Shown here piece after piece: positions 19,773-28,684 of a stretch of 64,000 bases of DNA; position 1 is the stretch's first letter; every line of letters begins with the position of its first letter. The DNA is from Nostoc indistinguendum CM1-VF10 (GTDB lineage: Bacteria > Cyanobacteriota > Cyanobacteriia > Cyanobacteriales > Nostocaceae). A program made the translations under genes and the position numbers. Below the pieces are notes generated by a model, which searched no databases, was not told the DNA's origin, and was given only the letters and a program-made list of their open reading frames with translations. The stretch spans positions 1 through 64,000 of the forward strand of contig JAHHHS010000011.1 of NCBI GenBank assembly GCA_019359215.1, in the 5' to 3' direction.

Positions 19773-20990
19773 TCAATGAAGGAACTCAGCCATTCTTTCC
19801 ACAGCAGTTTCTAACAAAGGTGGCTCATGCACCAAGGCAAAACGAACATACCCTTCGCCGGATTTGCCAAAGCCAGCACCTGGAGAAGCGGCTACACCAG
19901 TTTGTTTGACTAACTGGGTACAAAATTCGATGGAGTTTTGACTCCAAGCTGAGGGCAATTTTGCCCAGATGTACATTGTGGCTTTGGGAGTGGCAACATT
20001 CCAGCCAATGCGGTGTAAAGCAGTGATGAAAGCATCACGGCGCTGCTGGAAGGTAGCGACAGCAGATTTTACCCCAGCTTGAGGGCCAGTCAGGGCTGCG
20101 ATCGCACCATTTAAAATCCCCCGATACTGATTAAAATCAACGGCTGCTTTTACTTGGCGTAAAGCGTTAATTAACTGGGCATTACCGATGGCGTACCCAA
20201 TACGGAAGCCGCCCATATTGTAGGACTTGGAAAGAGTGAAAAATTCAATCGAGACGCTTTTCTCTGGATCAGCTTGCAGAATTGAAGGGACTAGGGACTG
20301 GGTATTGGGTATTGGGTATTGGGAAGAATTCATTGCCCACTCTCCAGGTTCCTGAAATACCAAGTCTACGTAGGGAAAATCGTGAACCAGGGCAAGATTG
20401 TGTTGCTGACAAAAGGCGACAGCTTCTTGGAAGAAAGATAAAGGAGCGATCGCAGCAGTGGGATTGTGAGGATAACTTAATACCATCATCCGCGACTGGG
20501 CCAAGACTGGGGCAGGAATATCAGCAAACACTGGTAAAAAAGCGTTTTCTGCCCGTAGTGGCATTGAATAGATTTGACCACTGGCTAGGTAGACCCCCCC
20601 CGCATGGGAGGGATAACCAGGATCAAGCAACAGTGCAAAATCTCCTGGATTGAGTATTGCTAGAGGTAAATGGGCTGTACCTTCTTGAGAACCAATTAGA
20701 GGTAATACCTCAGTCTGAGGATCGACTTTGATACCAAATTTTTGTTCGTACCATTTGGCTGCTGCTTCGCGAAACCCAAAGGTACCGTTAAACAACAGAT
20801 AGCCGTGGGTACTGCGATCATGGAGAGACTGGGCGATCGCCTCAATGACGTGTGCCTCAGTTGGTAAATCAGAAGACCCCAGCGACAAATCAATTACTTG
20901 TTGTCCAGATGCCAAAGCGATTGCCTTGGCTCTGTCCATATCAGCAAATACATTAGATTGCAGGGGTTGTAAACGCTTTGCAAATTGCAT
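19773..20990 (-). CDS. Class I/II PLP aminotransferase with a heptamer-repeat insertion
   Basis: Fold-type I aminotransferase resembling the LL-diaminopimelate / aspartate-type group. PLP-binding Lys255 lies in FTLSKSYNMGGFRIG, with the substrate-side segments LSYPHNPTAA and LALVHDFPYVDL. I choose ATG 20990 (MQFAKRLQPL; 405 residues), because the ten residues before it (MTNDKGQMTN) are translated from intergenic heptamer repeats. Residues 221-236 (NSSQYPIPNTQSLVPS) are encoded by a GGGTATT-type repeat block at about 20286-20324 and look like a surface-loop insertion. The substrate cannot be told from sequence. Confidence 0.88.
   Translation of the reverse strand: MQFAKRLQPLQSNVFADMDRAKAIALASGQQVIDLSLGSSDLPTEAHVIEAIAQSLHDRSTHGYLLFNGTFGFREAAAKWYEQKFGIKVDPQTEVLPLIGSQEGTAHLPLAILNPGDFALLLDPGYPSHAGGVYLASGQIYSMPLRAENAFLPVFADIPAPVLAQSRMMVLSYPHNPTAAIAPLSFFQEAVAFCQQHNLALVHDFPYVDLVFQEPGEWAMNSSQYPIPNTQSLVPSILQADPEKSVSIEFFTLSKSYNMGGFRIGYAIGNAQLINALRQVKAAVDFNQYRGILNGAIAALTGPQAGVKSAVATFQQRRDAFITALHRIGWNVATPKATMYIWAKLPSAWSQNSIEFCTQLVKQTGVAASPGAGFGKSGEGYVRFALVHEPPLLETAVERMAEFLH
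20286..20324. repeat. Heptamer repeat array inside the aminotransferase gene
   Basis: Plus strand reads GGGACTA, GGGACT, then GGGTATT three times and a final GGG. It is identical in type to the intergenic heptamer arrays and preserves the reading frame. Confidence 0.8.
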
Positions 20991-20993
20991 ATT

Positions 20994-21163
20994 AGTCATT
21001 TGTCCTTTGTCATTTGTCATTTGTCATTTGTCCTTTGTCCTTTGTCCAATACAACTCTTGGAGAGGGTGCGCCCTAAGCGTAGCTATGCCGCAGGCTTTA
21101 CGGCAATGCTCAGTACTAAGTAACTAATGAGCAATGACTAATGACCAATGACTAATTACTATT
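20994..21163. repeat. STRR arrays between aminotransferase and thioredoxin genes
   Basis: TCATTTG and TCCTTTG heptamers repeat about seven times at 20994-21048. A second family, AATGACT/AATGACC, runs at 21125-21157. Between them lies a GC-richer palindromic block (GTGCGCCCTAAGCGTAGC...). Such arrays are characteristic of heterocystous cyanobacteria. Confidence 0.8.
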
Positions 21164-21487
21164 TAAGTGCGTATCTAAGAGTTCGAGTAATTTATCTTTG
21201 CCGATGACTCCCTCAGTTGATATCAAAACTTCCTGGCCCTGAAATAATCTGAGGGCTGGTACACCTTCCACTTGGTACTGTTTAACAGTCACTGGGTTAG
21301 GGTCAATTTCCATTTTAACGATTTTGAGGCGATCGCTATATTTGGTAGCAGCTGAGTTAATCAGGGGCGACATCAATTGACAAGGCCCACACCAGGAAGC
21401 CCAAAAGTAAACTAATACAGGCTGTTCAGCTTTTAACACTTCTGTTTCAAACTCAGCATCAGTTATGGTGATTACAGCCTTACTCAT
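21152..21487 (-). CDS. Thioredoxin
   Basis: A 111-residue thioredoxin-fold disulfide reductase with the classical active site WCGPC (32-36) and the conserved cis-Pro region VEGVPALRLFQ. I choose ATG 21487 (MSKAVITITDAEF) because it gives the standard length; an upstream ATG at 21526 would add 13 unusual residues. It reduces target disulfides with electrons from NADPH- or ferredoxin-thioredoxin reductase. Type (m, x or other) is not decided here. Confidence 0.93.
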   Translation of the reverse strand: MSKAVITITDAEFETEVLKAEQPVLVYFWASWCGPCQLMSPLINSAATKYSDRLKIVKMEIDPNPVTVKQYQVEGVPALRLFQGQEVLISTEGVIGKDKLLELLDTHLNSN

Positions 21488-21611
21488 TGCAGTCTCCATC
21501 AGGGGGCGATCAAAGTTGGCACACACAATACTTTATCCCAAAGTAGCCAATAGTTAATAGTCGATAATTCATAGTGATTTTGACTATTGACTATTGACTA
21601 ATGACGTAAAA

Positions 21612-21634
21612 TCCCACAACCAACAGGTGTGGGA
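21612..21634 (-). terminator. Hairpin terminator after vipp1
   Basis: TCCCACA/TGTGGGA seven-base stem with a nine-base loop. On the minus strand it is followed by TTTTA. It lies 28 bases past the vipp1 stop, so it plausibly ends that transcript. Confidence 0.65.
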
Positions 21635-21661
21635 CTGGTTCAAATAAGTTTTCTACCAATT

Positions 21662-22438
21662 TTACAGTTGATCCAATTGCTTGCGTAGGGAATCCAACTC
21701 GGCATCAACCACCTCATTAGACTTAGGAGCAGTGGTTTCTTGTTGCGGTGGCAGTTGTGCTTGAGTTACTGGAGTGGCGGGTGGTAGCATTTGCGCTTTT
21801 AGAGCTGCCAACTCATCATCAACATCGCTACCACCTTCCAACTGGGCAAATTGGGTTTCTAAATCTGCACCTGCTAACTCTCCTAGTGCCTGGGCCCGGG
21901 ATTCTTGCATCAAGACTTTTTCTTCCATCCGCTCGAAGGCAGACATTGCACTGCTGGTATTCATCCCACGTACCATGCCTTGGAGTTGCTCTTGGGCTTT
22001 GGCAGTAGTGATCCGAGCTTTGAGCATTTCCTTCTTGGTTTTAGCCTCAGAAATCTTGCTTTCCAGCTGGATTAAGTTGCGTTTGAGGGTTTCAACTTGA
22101 GTGCTTTGGGTATCCAAACTAGCTTTGAGGGCGGCACTGGTGTCAGTATAAGTTTTTTTGCGCTCTAGAGCTTGCCTTGCTAAGTTCTCATCACCTTTTT
22201 GCAGCGCTAGTTGGGCATTGCGTTGCCACTTATTGATTTCATTTTGGGCATCATTATACTGTTTTTCACTGCGTTTTTGGGCGGCGATCGCCTGGGCTAC
22301 TCCCTGACGCAGCTGAACCAAGTCTTCCTGCATTTCCAGGATGGCTTGTTCTAGCATTTTTTCGGGGTCTTCGGCTTTGTTAACCAGGTCGTTGAGGTTA
22401 GAACTAACTACTCGCTTAATGCGATCGAATAATCCCAT
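21662..22438 (-). CDS. vipp1: Vipp1/IM30, ESCRT-III-like membrane-remodelling protein
   Basis: A 258-residue PspA/IM30-family protein that polymerises on thylakoid and plasma membranes and is needed for thylakoid maintenance. The amphipathic N-terminal helix (MGLFDRIKRVVSSNLNDLV) and long coiled-coil hairpin are present. After a Pro/Gln-rich linker it has the extra C-terminal helix (VVDAELDSLRKQLDQL, about 242-258) that separates Vipp1 from PspA. A PspA-like paralogue lies about 190 bases upstream on the same strand. Confidence 0.92.
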   Translation of the reverse strand: MGLFDRIKRVVSSNLNDLVNKAEDPEKMLEQAILEMQEDLVQLRQGVAQAIAAQKRSEKQYNDAQNEINKWQRNAQLALQKGDENLARQALERKKTYTDTSAALKASLDTQSTQVETLKRNLIQLESKISEAKTKKEMLKARITTAKAQEQLQGMVRGMNTSSAMSAFERMEEKVLMQESRAQALGELAGADLETQFAQLEGGSDVDDELAALKAQMLPPATPVTQAQLPPQQETTAPKSNEVVDAELDSLRKQLDQL

Positions 22439-22630
22439 AACTTTGTTTTTCCTTGTGTGGTTTACGCTTTTTGCTGGACAGTTAGCTTTTGTATTTTTTA
22501 ATAGCTACCTATTTCAATGTAATCTTTCCGGTTTGAATCAGTACCTTCAAACAGCTCTTAATTGTTAAGATATCTCCAAAGTGGGGTAATTGGCTGAACT
22601 TCAACTAAGAGGCAGAGGGAAATGACCTCT

Positions 22631-23383
22631 TCAAGAGTCCTGAGTTTTGGGTAACTGCTGTTGCGGAGGCTGTGTCTCCTGATTTTCCTGGGTGAGGAGA
22701 TTGTTGTGCTGTGTGTTTTCTGCCCCGTTTAAAACCTGTACCTTCATCGCTGCCAATTCGGCATCTACATTATTAGTAGATTCCAAGGAAGTAAATTGTG
22801 TTTCCAAGTCATCGCTACTGAGTTGAGCTATTGCTTCTGATTGAGCTTCTATCTGTAAAACTTTTTCTTCCATCCGCTCAAAAGCACTCAGGCTGCTGGT
22901 GGCAGAAACTCCGCCAAGCATTTCCTGGAGGCGAGAAGACGCTTCAGCAGAACGGGCGCGAGCAATATACATATCTTTTTTTGTTTTCGCCTCGGAAATT
23001 TTTAACTCTAGCGATCGCATATCCTTTTTTAGCCTAGCTACTATATCGTTTTGCTGCTCTATCTGGGAAAAGAGGGCTGTAGTGGTTTCTTTATAGGCTT
23101 GGCGCTTAGTCAAAGCTTCCCGTGCTAGAGGTTCGTTGCCTTGTTGCAGGGCCAATTGGGCGCGGCGATACCATTCTTCCGTTTGAGAGTTGGCAGCTGC
23201 TGCCTGTCGTTCAGTGCGTTTCTGGGTAGCGATCGCTTGTGCTACACCCTGCCGCAACCGCACCAAATTTTCTTGCATCTCTAGGACAGTTTGCTCCAGA
23301 ATCTTTTCTGGATCTTCTGCACCACCGATCAAACTATTGAGATTAGCGCGAATCACTCGCAGGATACGCTTGATTAATTCCAT
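22631..23383 (-). CDS. PspA/IM30-family paralogue lacking the Vipp1 C-terminal helix
   Basis: A 250-residue relative of the neighbouring Vipp1. I start at ATG 23383 (MELIKRILRVIRANLNSLIGG), which aligns with the Vipp1 N-terminal helix; 27 codons further upstream are mostly repeat-derived. The core matches Vipp1 closely (EDPEKILEQTVLEMQENLVRLRQGVAQAIA is shared in pattern; SAFERMEEKVL is identical). The tail is Gln-rich and ends without the Vipp1 helix, so it is PspA-like. The tandem order suggests duplication and a joint membrane-stress role. Confidence 0.88.
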   Translation of the reverse strand: MELIKRILRVIRANLNSLIGGAEDPEKILEQTVLEMQENLVRLRQGVAQAIATQKRTERQAAAANSQTEEWYRRAQLALQQGNEPLAREALTKRQAYKETTTALFSQIEQQNDIVARLKKDMRSLELKISEAKTKKDMYIARARSAEASSRLQEMLGGVSATSSLSAFERMEEKVLQIEAQSEAIAQLSSDDLETQFTSLESTNNVDAELAAMKVQVLNGAENTQHNNLLTQENQETQPPQQQLPKTQDS

Positions 23384-23643
23384 GTCGGCTCTCCATTCAC
23401 GAAATTCAGTGCTGAGTAATGAGTTTTGATAATTACTCATCACCGTATAATTTGGATGCCACACCTCAACTAGCTGAGTGCTGAGTAAAGAAAAACTACT
23501 GCGTACTGATGTACTTTAGTAAGACATACGCAGAGTAGTCGCCTCAAAATGGCGTAGCAATCTTTTAACTCAAGACTCTTGATCCAGGACTCAGCACTCA
23601 TGACTCAGGACTGTTATCTCATGGTATCGTAGATTTTTACAAC

Positions 23644-25026
23644 TCATGGCTGCTGAACCCTTGCCTTGATTCCCTTTGCCTCTAACAATTTTATATGTTG
23701 TTGTACTTGCTCTTTAGTCTTAAAAGCACCCAGATAAACCAATTCTTTGCTAGGTGATAAATAAGCATCGGGAATGATTTCCCGTGCTGAGGCTAAAGCT
23801 TTGTCTTTATTATCTATCACTACATGATAGAACCCATCTGTTGCTGGTTTCATTTCTGCATCCGGCTCTGGTGAAGTTGCGATTGGGTTAGGCGAGGTTT
23901 TTGCCGTTGAAGTGGGAGGCAAATTCAAGGGAGGCAAGGGCTGTACGGTTGGTACTGGTGCTAAAGCGATCGGATTTGTCGGTTTTAGGGCTGTGTTGGG
24001 GTCAGGCAATGCCGCTTGAGGATTTACGGGGTTTTGAGGAACGGCTGGATTAGGCACTACTGCGAGGGTTGGTTGGACTTTGGGTGTTAAGCCAACTAGA
24101 TCATTGGGGCTTCTCACCTCTGGAAACTCTTGGGCAGCTAGATTAGGATACTTGGGTATAGATGTTTTTGATGACTGGATCTGAGGTTGGACATTACTCC
24201 CAACTTTCTCAGTATTTTCTGGTAAGGGAGACGAGTTTCCGTTAAACAACTTCCCTAAATTCCATTGTGACAAGCCTTTGGGATTGAATACTACATAACC
24301 CAAGGTAAGACTCGCCATCAATAGCAGCAACATCGAGCCAATACCCAAAGGTGATAGCAGACTGTCACTATAATTACTTGGTTTTTTAGTTTCTGGTTGT
24401 TCTTCTGTCAGGCTTCGCAGCAGTGCTTCACTAGATTCTAAATAGTCATCTGGGTGCTTAAGGATGTCATTTGGCTGCAAGAGATTTTCGCTCTTAGTAT
24501 CTTTAACGAGTACTGGTACGATGCTACTACTAAAGTTGGGCGGGGGTGGTGGAAGTTGAGTTTGTGTTTTAGCAGAATTGGGGGTGGAGGGCACGTTGAG
24601 ATTATTTAGTTCCTCAATTTTTGCCGTAGCTGGCGCTGGGTTACTTTGAGGATTCACAGCTATAGAAGACGGAGGTGGAGGTGGTACATGGGTTTTTGCC
24701 GTAGCTGGCGCTGAAGTTATTTGAGGATTCACAGGTACAGATGCAGGCGCAGGTGGCACCTCAGTTTTAATTTCCGTTACTGATGACTGAGTTGTGCCCA
24801 ATGTTGTAGGGATGACAGTCAACCCCAGCCGTTGACTGCTCATGTAACTTGCAACACGCAGCTGCTTTGATGACACCAAACCAGTTCGCGTGCGTCGGTA
24901 TCGAGCTAACTCTTGATCTAGGGGCACCTCTAAACTCGCTAGTGCTGCTGCTAGTGCCGGTTTCAACCCAGGTGTTTTAGACGATTGAGTATCGGAATCG
25001 GAACCGTTCAGGGGGTTTTGAGTCAT
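23644..25026 (-). CDS. Pro-rich membrane protein with C-terminal SPOR-like domain
   Basis: A 460-residue protein. The N-terminal third is cytoplasmic with Pro/Ala-rich repeats (APATAKTHVPPPPP and APATAKIEEL-like units). One transmembrane segment lies near residues 222-245 (IGSMLLLLMASLTLGYVVF). A long periplasmic Pro/Asn-rich spacer leads to a C-terminal SPOR-like fold of about 65 residues (YHVVIDNK, LVYLGAFKTKEQVQQHIKLLEAKGIKARV). SPOR domains bind denuded septal peptidoglycan, so a role in the cell envelope or division is an inference. Confidence 0.75.
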   Translation of the reverse strand: MTQNPLNGSDSDTQSSKTPGLKPALAAALASLEVPLDQELARYRRTRTGLVSSKQLRVASYMSSQRLGLTVIPTTLGTTQSSVTEIKTEVPPAPASVPVNPQITSAPATAKTHVPPPPPSSIAVNPQSNPAPATAKIEELNNLNVPSTPNSAKTQTQLPPPPPNFSSSIVPVLVKDTKSENLLQPNDILKHPDDYLESSEALLRSLTEEQPETKKPSNYSDSLLSPLGIGSMLLLLMASLTLGYVVFNPKGLSQWNLGKLFNGNSSPLPENTEKVGSNVQPQIQSSKTSIPKYPNLAAQEFPEVRSPNDLVGLTPKVQPTLAVVPNPAVPQNPVNPQAALPDPNTALKPTNPIALAPVPTVQPLPPLNLPPTSTAKTSPNPIATSPEPDAEMKPATDGFYHVVIDNKDKALASAREIIPDAYLSPSKELVYLGAFKTKEQVQQHIKLLEAKGIKARVQQP

Positions 25027-25119
25027 TGCTTCTGTGCCTCAAACGTAAATTGCTGGAATTAACTTTAGATATATTTGTGACAATAGTAGCGAAAATTATC
25101 TAAATAGATAGATTAGGAA

Positions 25120-25263
25120 TTGGGCATGGGGCACTGGGCATGGGAAGGAGGACTTGGGGACAAGGAGAAAGACTTGTTGCAAGCAAGTCTCACAAGTCAC
25201 CTTGTCCCCTCATCTCTCCCTGCTCCCCTAGCTTTTCCTCACTCTCCACTCAAACTTTTAACG
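25120..25263. repeat. STRR-rich leader upstream of the DciA-like gene
   Basis: GGGGCACTGGGCATGGG heptamers at 25126-25145 and purine/pyrimidine tracts (CTTGTCCCCTCATCTC) before the ATG. The frame is open through this stretch but the residues are repeat-derived. Confidence 0.65.
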
Positions 25264-25803
25264 ATGTCGTTGAAATCAATTAATGATATTTTAGGTGTTC
25301 TCGAAAAGCAGGCTAAATGGCAAGAACAACCATTCCAACGGCTGCTCAAGTGTTGGGCAGAAGTTGTTGGGCCAGTGGTTGCCGCACATACTCGACCATT
25401 GTCGATTCAACGCGATGTTTTGTCGGTAGCAACTTCTAGTGCTGCTTGGGCGCAAAACCTAACTTTTGGTCGCACGTCTTTGCTTTTAAAGTTGAATAAA
25501 AAGCTGCCAACGCCTTTGGTTGATATTCGCTTCTCTACTGCTGGCTGGCAAAATCCATCTGTGGAGAGAAAACAACAACAAACGGTTTCGCCCCATGAGC
25601 ATCCCAGTTACCTTGGTGATGAGATTAGCCACCCTGATGTTACACCCGCCAAGGGTGTGGATGCTGCTTTTGGGCATTGGGCGAAGATAATGCGAGCGCG
25701 ATCGCATGGCTTACCCCTTTGTCCCCAATGTGAATCTCCCACCCCACCCGGTGAACTCCAGCGCTGGGAAGTCTGTTCTGTCTGTGCGGCTAAACAGTTT
25801 TGA
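25264..25803 (+). CDS. DUF721/DciA-like protein with C-terminal zinc ribbon
   Basis: From ATG 25264 (MSLKSINDILGVLEKQAKW) the protein is 179 residues. The first 95 residues match the DUF721 family (WAEVVGPVVAAHTRPLSIQRDVLSVATSSAAWAQNLTF), the DciA core that loads the replicative helicase DnaB. A disordered linker leads to two Cys pairs, CPQCESPTPPGE and CSVCAAKQF at the very end, forming a probable zinc ribbon. The combination appears in cyanobacterial members. Role as helicase loader is by family. Confidence 0.8.
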   Translation: MSLKSINDILGVLEKQAKWQEQPFQRLLKCWAEVVGPVVAAHTRPLSIQRDVLSVATSSAAWAQNLTFGRTSLLLKLNKKLPTPLVDIRFSTAGWQNPSVERKQQQTVSPHEHPSYLGDEISHPDVTPAKGVDAAFGHWAKIMRARSHGLPLCPQCESPTPPGELQRWEVCSVCAAKQF

Positions 25804-26270
25804 AGGTAATCAGTCCTGATCTAAATTAAAAGCAAAATAGTTAGCGATTATTTATTAAGCAGAATTTATCTTAAAGTAGCTTGCTGCTGCCACATAAAAT
25901 AGTTCTAATTCTTAAGAAAAAATGTGTTTTGCCGTTAAAATCTGCCGAATGTAGTAATAAAAGCAAACTATTTATCTGAAATTATATGCCTTAAGCTATT
26001 GTTAACGAAGAAGTTAAAAGGCTAAAGAAATCAAAAGCTTTGGTTCTAGTCTTGATCCCTAATAAGTTTTAGCCAAAATCCATAGGTAACCGCTCTTAGC
26101 ATTATTTAAAAATATAACAAGAATATAAAAATATCCTAAAGTTTATTTTTTCGTCGGGATCGCTGAAACCTATAGAAAATAATGGCTTTTTGGCTTTTAT
26201 ACGTCTTTATATATAGAAGCAAAATATAAAGGTGAGATTCAGCCGGAAACGGCATTAAAAATAAATCCAA
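25804..26270. other. AT-rich gene-free region
   Basis: 467 bases. No gene or clear terminator follows the DciA-like gene. The last 80 bases form the leader of the Cys-rich protein gene at 26271. Confidence 0.4.
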
Positions 26271-26585
26271 ATGAAACCCATTAAATTTTTAGCATCTGCC
26301 TGTAGATATTGCCGTCATTACCAGCCAGAAGGTCGCCGTGGCGGAACGTGCCAGCAATTGGGAGCGCCAGTTCAAGGAACTTGGAAGGCTTGCTCTTTGG
26401 CGCTTCCACCTTTTGCACCTTCTTGGGAAACCTTGGAAGATGCTTGGAGTTTGCCAGATGCAGCCCCAGTTTTAACATCTTCTCATTCCTTAGCCTCAAA
26501 TTTAGACAATGCTGCTCTTATCCCTGTAGAGGAAATAACTGCCTCTGTATCTGAACAGATAAAGACTAAAGCAGTGGTTATTTAG
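26271..26585 (+). CDS. Conserved-looking Cys-rich protein of unknown function
   Basis: A 104-residue protein. The first 45 residues carry four Cys and a His (CRYCRHYQPEGRRGGTC, then KACSLA), a pattern that could bind zinc or an iron-sulfur cluster. The second half is a Pro/Trp-containing segment (FAPSWETLEDAWSLPDA) and an acidic tail without a fold signature. I do not recognise a named family. A strong bidirectional terminator lies 90 bases downstream. Confidence 0.65.
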   Translation: MKPIKFLASACRYCRHYQPEGRRGGTCQQLGAPVQGTWKACSLALPPFAPSWETLEDAWSLPDAAPVLTSSHSLASNLDNAALIPVEEITASVSEQIKTKAVVI

Positions 26586-26673
26586 TCATCCATTATTACT
26601 GAACTAATTTTGTAGTTTGCTTAAAATAAGATTTGTTTTTAAAATTTTTAGTGCTGTAAAAGTTGATATATAC

Positions 26674-26706
26674 AAAAATCGCACCCCGCTAAAGGGTGCG
26701 ATTTTT
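26674..26706. terminator. Bidirectional terminator between the Cys-rich gene and menB
   Basis: AAAAATCGCACCC, loop CGCTAAA, GGGTGCGATTTTT: a perfect 13-base stem flanked by A- and U-type runs. It serves convergent genes on both strands. Confidence 0.9.
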
Positions 26707-26712
26707 GCAGTT

Positions 26713-27546
26713 TTAAGGTAGCCAAGGAAAAGAGCGAAAATCTGGTGGCCGCTTTTCGAGAAAGGCTTGTTTGCCCTCAGAACCCTCTTCTGTCATGTAA
26801 TAGAGTAGGGTGGCATTGCCAGCAAGTTCTTGTAAACCAGCTTGTCCATCACAATCAGCATTGAACGCGGCTTTGAGACACCGAATTGCGATCGGACTTT
26901 TTTCTAAAATCTCCTGCGCCCATTGAATACCTTCTGCTTCTAGTTGTTCGACTGGGACGACACAATTAATTAAGCCCATTTCTAGGGCTTGTTGTGCATC
27001 ATATTGACGGCAGAGAAACCAAATTTCTCTAGCTTTTTTTTGCCCCACAACGCGGGCGAGATAGCTGGCTCCAAAACCACCGTCGAAACTGCCGACTTTT
27101 GGGCCAGTCTGTCCAAAAATGGCGTTATCGGCGGCAATGGTAAGGTCGCAAATTAGGTGTAGGACGTGTCCACCACCGATCGCATATCCAGCTACTAAAG
27201 CAATCACCACTTTCGGCATCGAACGAATCAGGCGTTGTAAGTCCAGGACATTCAAGCGGGGGATGCCAGTATCGTCCACATAACCCGCATGTCCCCGCAC
27301 ACTTTGATCGCCACCTGAACAGAAGGCATATTTGCCATCAGTATGTGGGCCATAGCCTGTAAAGAGGAGAACACCAATAGTAGTATCTTCACGAGCATTA
27401 GAGAAAGCGTCGTACAGTTCAAAGACTGTTTCAGGACGGAAGGCATTGCGTTTATGGGGACGGTTGATGGTGATTTTCGCAATGCCATCAGTTTTTTGAT
27501 ACAGAATATCTTCGTAGGTTTTGGCAGTTTGCCAGTTAATTTGCAT
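26713..27546 (-). CDS. menB: 1,4-dihydroxy-2-naphthoyl-CoA synthase
   Basis: Crotonase-fold enzyme closing the naphthoate ring in phylloquinone (vitamin K1) synthesis, which supplies the quinone of photosystem I. The 277-residue product has the MenB-type segments [48 protein letters not shown] and [13 protein letters not shown]; the GSFDGG region distinguishes MenB from other enoyl-CoA hydratases. menD lies on the same strand 1.1 kb upstream. The intervening DNA holds only decayed genes. Confidence 0.96.
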   Translation of the reverse strand: MQINWQTAKTYEDILYQKTDGIAKITINRPHKRNAFRPETVFELYDAFSNAREDTTIGVLLFTGYGPHTDGKYAFCSGGDQSVRGHAGYVDDTGIPRLNVLDLQRLIRSMPKVVIALVAGYAIGGGHVLHLICDLTIAADNAIFGQTGPKVGSFDGGFGASYLARVVGQKKAREIWFLCRQYDAQQALEMGLINCVVPVEQLEAEGIQWAQEILEKSPIAIRCLKAAFNADCDGQAGLQELAGNATLLYYMTEEGSEGKQAFLEKRPPDFRSFPWLP

Positions 27547-27598
27547 TGGTATGGAATGCGGTGTTGTGCTTGAGAATTTTATCGCGGACGCAGGGACA

Positions 27599-27629
27599 AG
27601 CGATACCTACGGTGGGCTACGCCTACGCT
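27599..27629. repeat. Dispersed 30-bp repeat, copy 2 of 4
   Basis: AGCGATACCTAC then GGTGGGCTACGCCTACGC: matches the copies at 488, 35646 and 53055 with a few substitutions. Confidence 0.6.
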
Positions 27630-27687
27630 AAAATTGGTGTCTCAAGCCTTTACAATCTGGTAATTGTCTGGGTGTTGAGGAATAAAA

Positions 27688-28251
27688 ATGCGACGTGACA
27701 CCATTTTCTATAAATTGTTCAAGCAATTTCCGGGATTGCTGTTTGAATTAGTAGATGAACCACCCCCAGAAGCGGATAATTACCAGTTTGAATCGGTTGA
27801 AGTGAAAGAAACCGCATTTCGGATTGATGGAGTGTTTTTACCTCCGGCTAATGCAGTTTCCAAAACCGTCTTTTTTGCAGAAGTTCAGTTTCAAAAAGAT
27901 GAAGACCTATATCACCGCTTCTTTAGCGAATTATTTTTGTTCCTCTACCGCCACTCTATCCGTTACGAAGACTGGTTTGGGGTAATAATTTTTGGGTCTG
28001 GCAGTCTTGAACCTTCCAACCCAACAATTCACCGCGCTTTGCTAGAAAGTGATCAAGTCAAGCGGATTTATCTGGATGAGTTGGGGGATTTGCGACAACA
28101 ATCTTTGGGATTGGGTTTGATGTTGCTGACAAATGTTACTTCTGAAACGAAAGCAGTTGAAGGGGCGCGATTTTTGCTGGAGCAAGCACGGCAACAGTCG
28201 GAGCAAGTGATAATTGATTTAGTGACAATGTTATACATATTCAAAAATTAA
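27688..28251 (+). pseudogene. Rpn/DUF2887-type nuclease gene, 3'-truncated
   Basis: The N-terminal two thirds are a well-kept Rpn-family (PD-(D/E)XK-like) protein: FYKLFKQFPGLLFELV, FRIDGVFLPPA with the catalytic Asp, and VFFAEVQFQKDEDLYHRFFSELF with the acidic residue. Family members then continue LIETILVYKFP and a Glu/Lys tail. Here the homology stops after VIIDLVTML and the frame ends YIFKN. The next bases belong to an AlkB-like gene, so the 3' end was lost by a deletion. The 187 residues could still fold, but the protein is incomplete. Confidence 0.75.
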
Positions 28252-28633
28252 AATGAATCCAATGCCTTGGACACCAGTGTTGTTATTAATAAAGAAGAGA
28301 GTTGAAGATATAGCAGAATTTTCCTTTAATAGTGTTCTTCTCAATCTTTACCGTGATGGCAAAGACAGTGTTTCTTGGCATTCTGATGATGAGCCAGAAT
28401 TAGGGAAATATCCAGTTATTTATTCTGTCAGTTTTGGAGGTGAAAGAAAATTCCAACTTAGGCATAAATTAGATAAAAAATTAAAAAAATTAGAGTTAAT
28501 TTTAACTCATGGTAGCCTTTTAATTATGAAAGGTAAAACACAAGAATATTGGCAGCACCAAATACCTAAAACCTCAAAGCCTGTAATGCCAAGAATAAAC
28601 TTAACATTTAGAATTATCAAGTGTTTGACTTAA
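28226..28633 (+). pseudogene. AlkB-like 2-oxoglutarate/Fe(II) dioxygenase, 5'-truncated
   Basis: The frame from ATG 28253 gives 126 residues carrying the catalytic half of an AlkB/ALKBH2-type DNA repair dioxygenase: WHSDDEPELG (iron-binding His and Asp), YWQHQIPK (second His) and PRINLTFR (2-oxoglutarate Arg). In-frame homology extends upstream to about 28226 (YTYSKIKMNPMPW), after a stop at 28223-28225. Full-length relatives have roughly 70-90 more N-terminal residues, including the nucleotide-recognition lid. Iron ligands are intact but substrate binding is probably lost. Confidence 0.75.
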
Positions 28634-28684
28634 TCGGTATATCTCATACTTCTATTTAGCAATATCTAACGAGATACTTAGATA

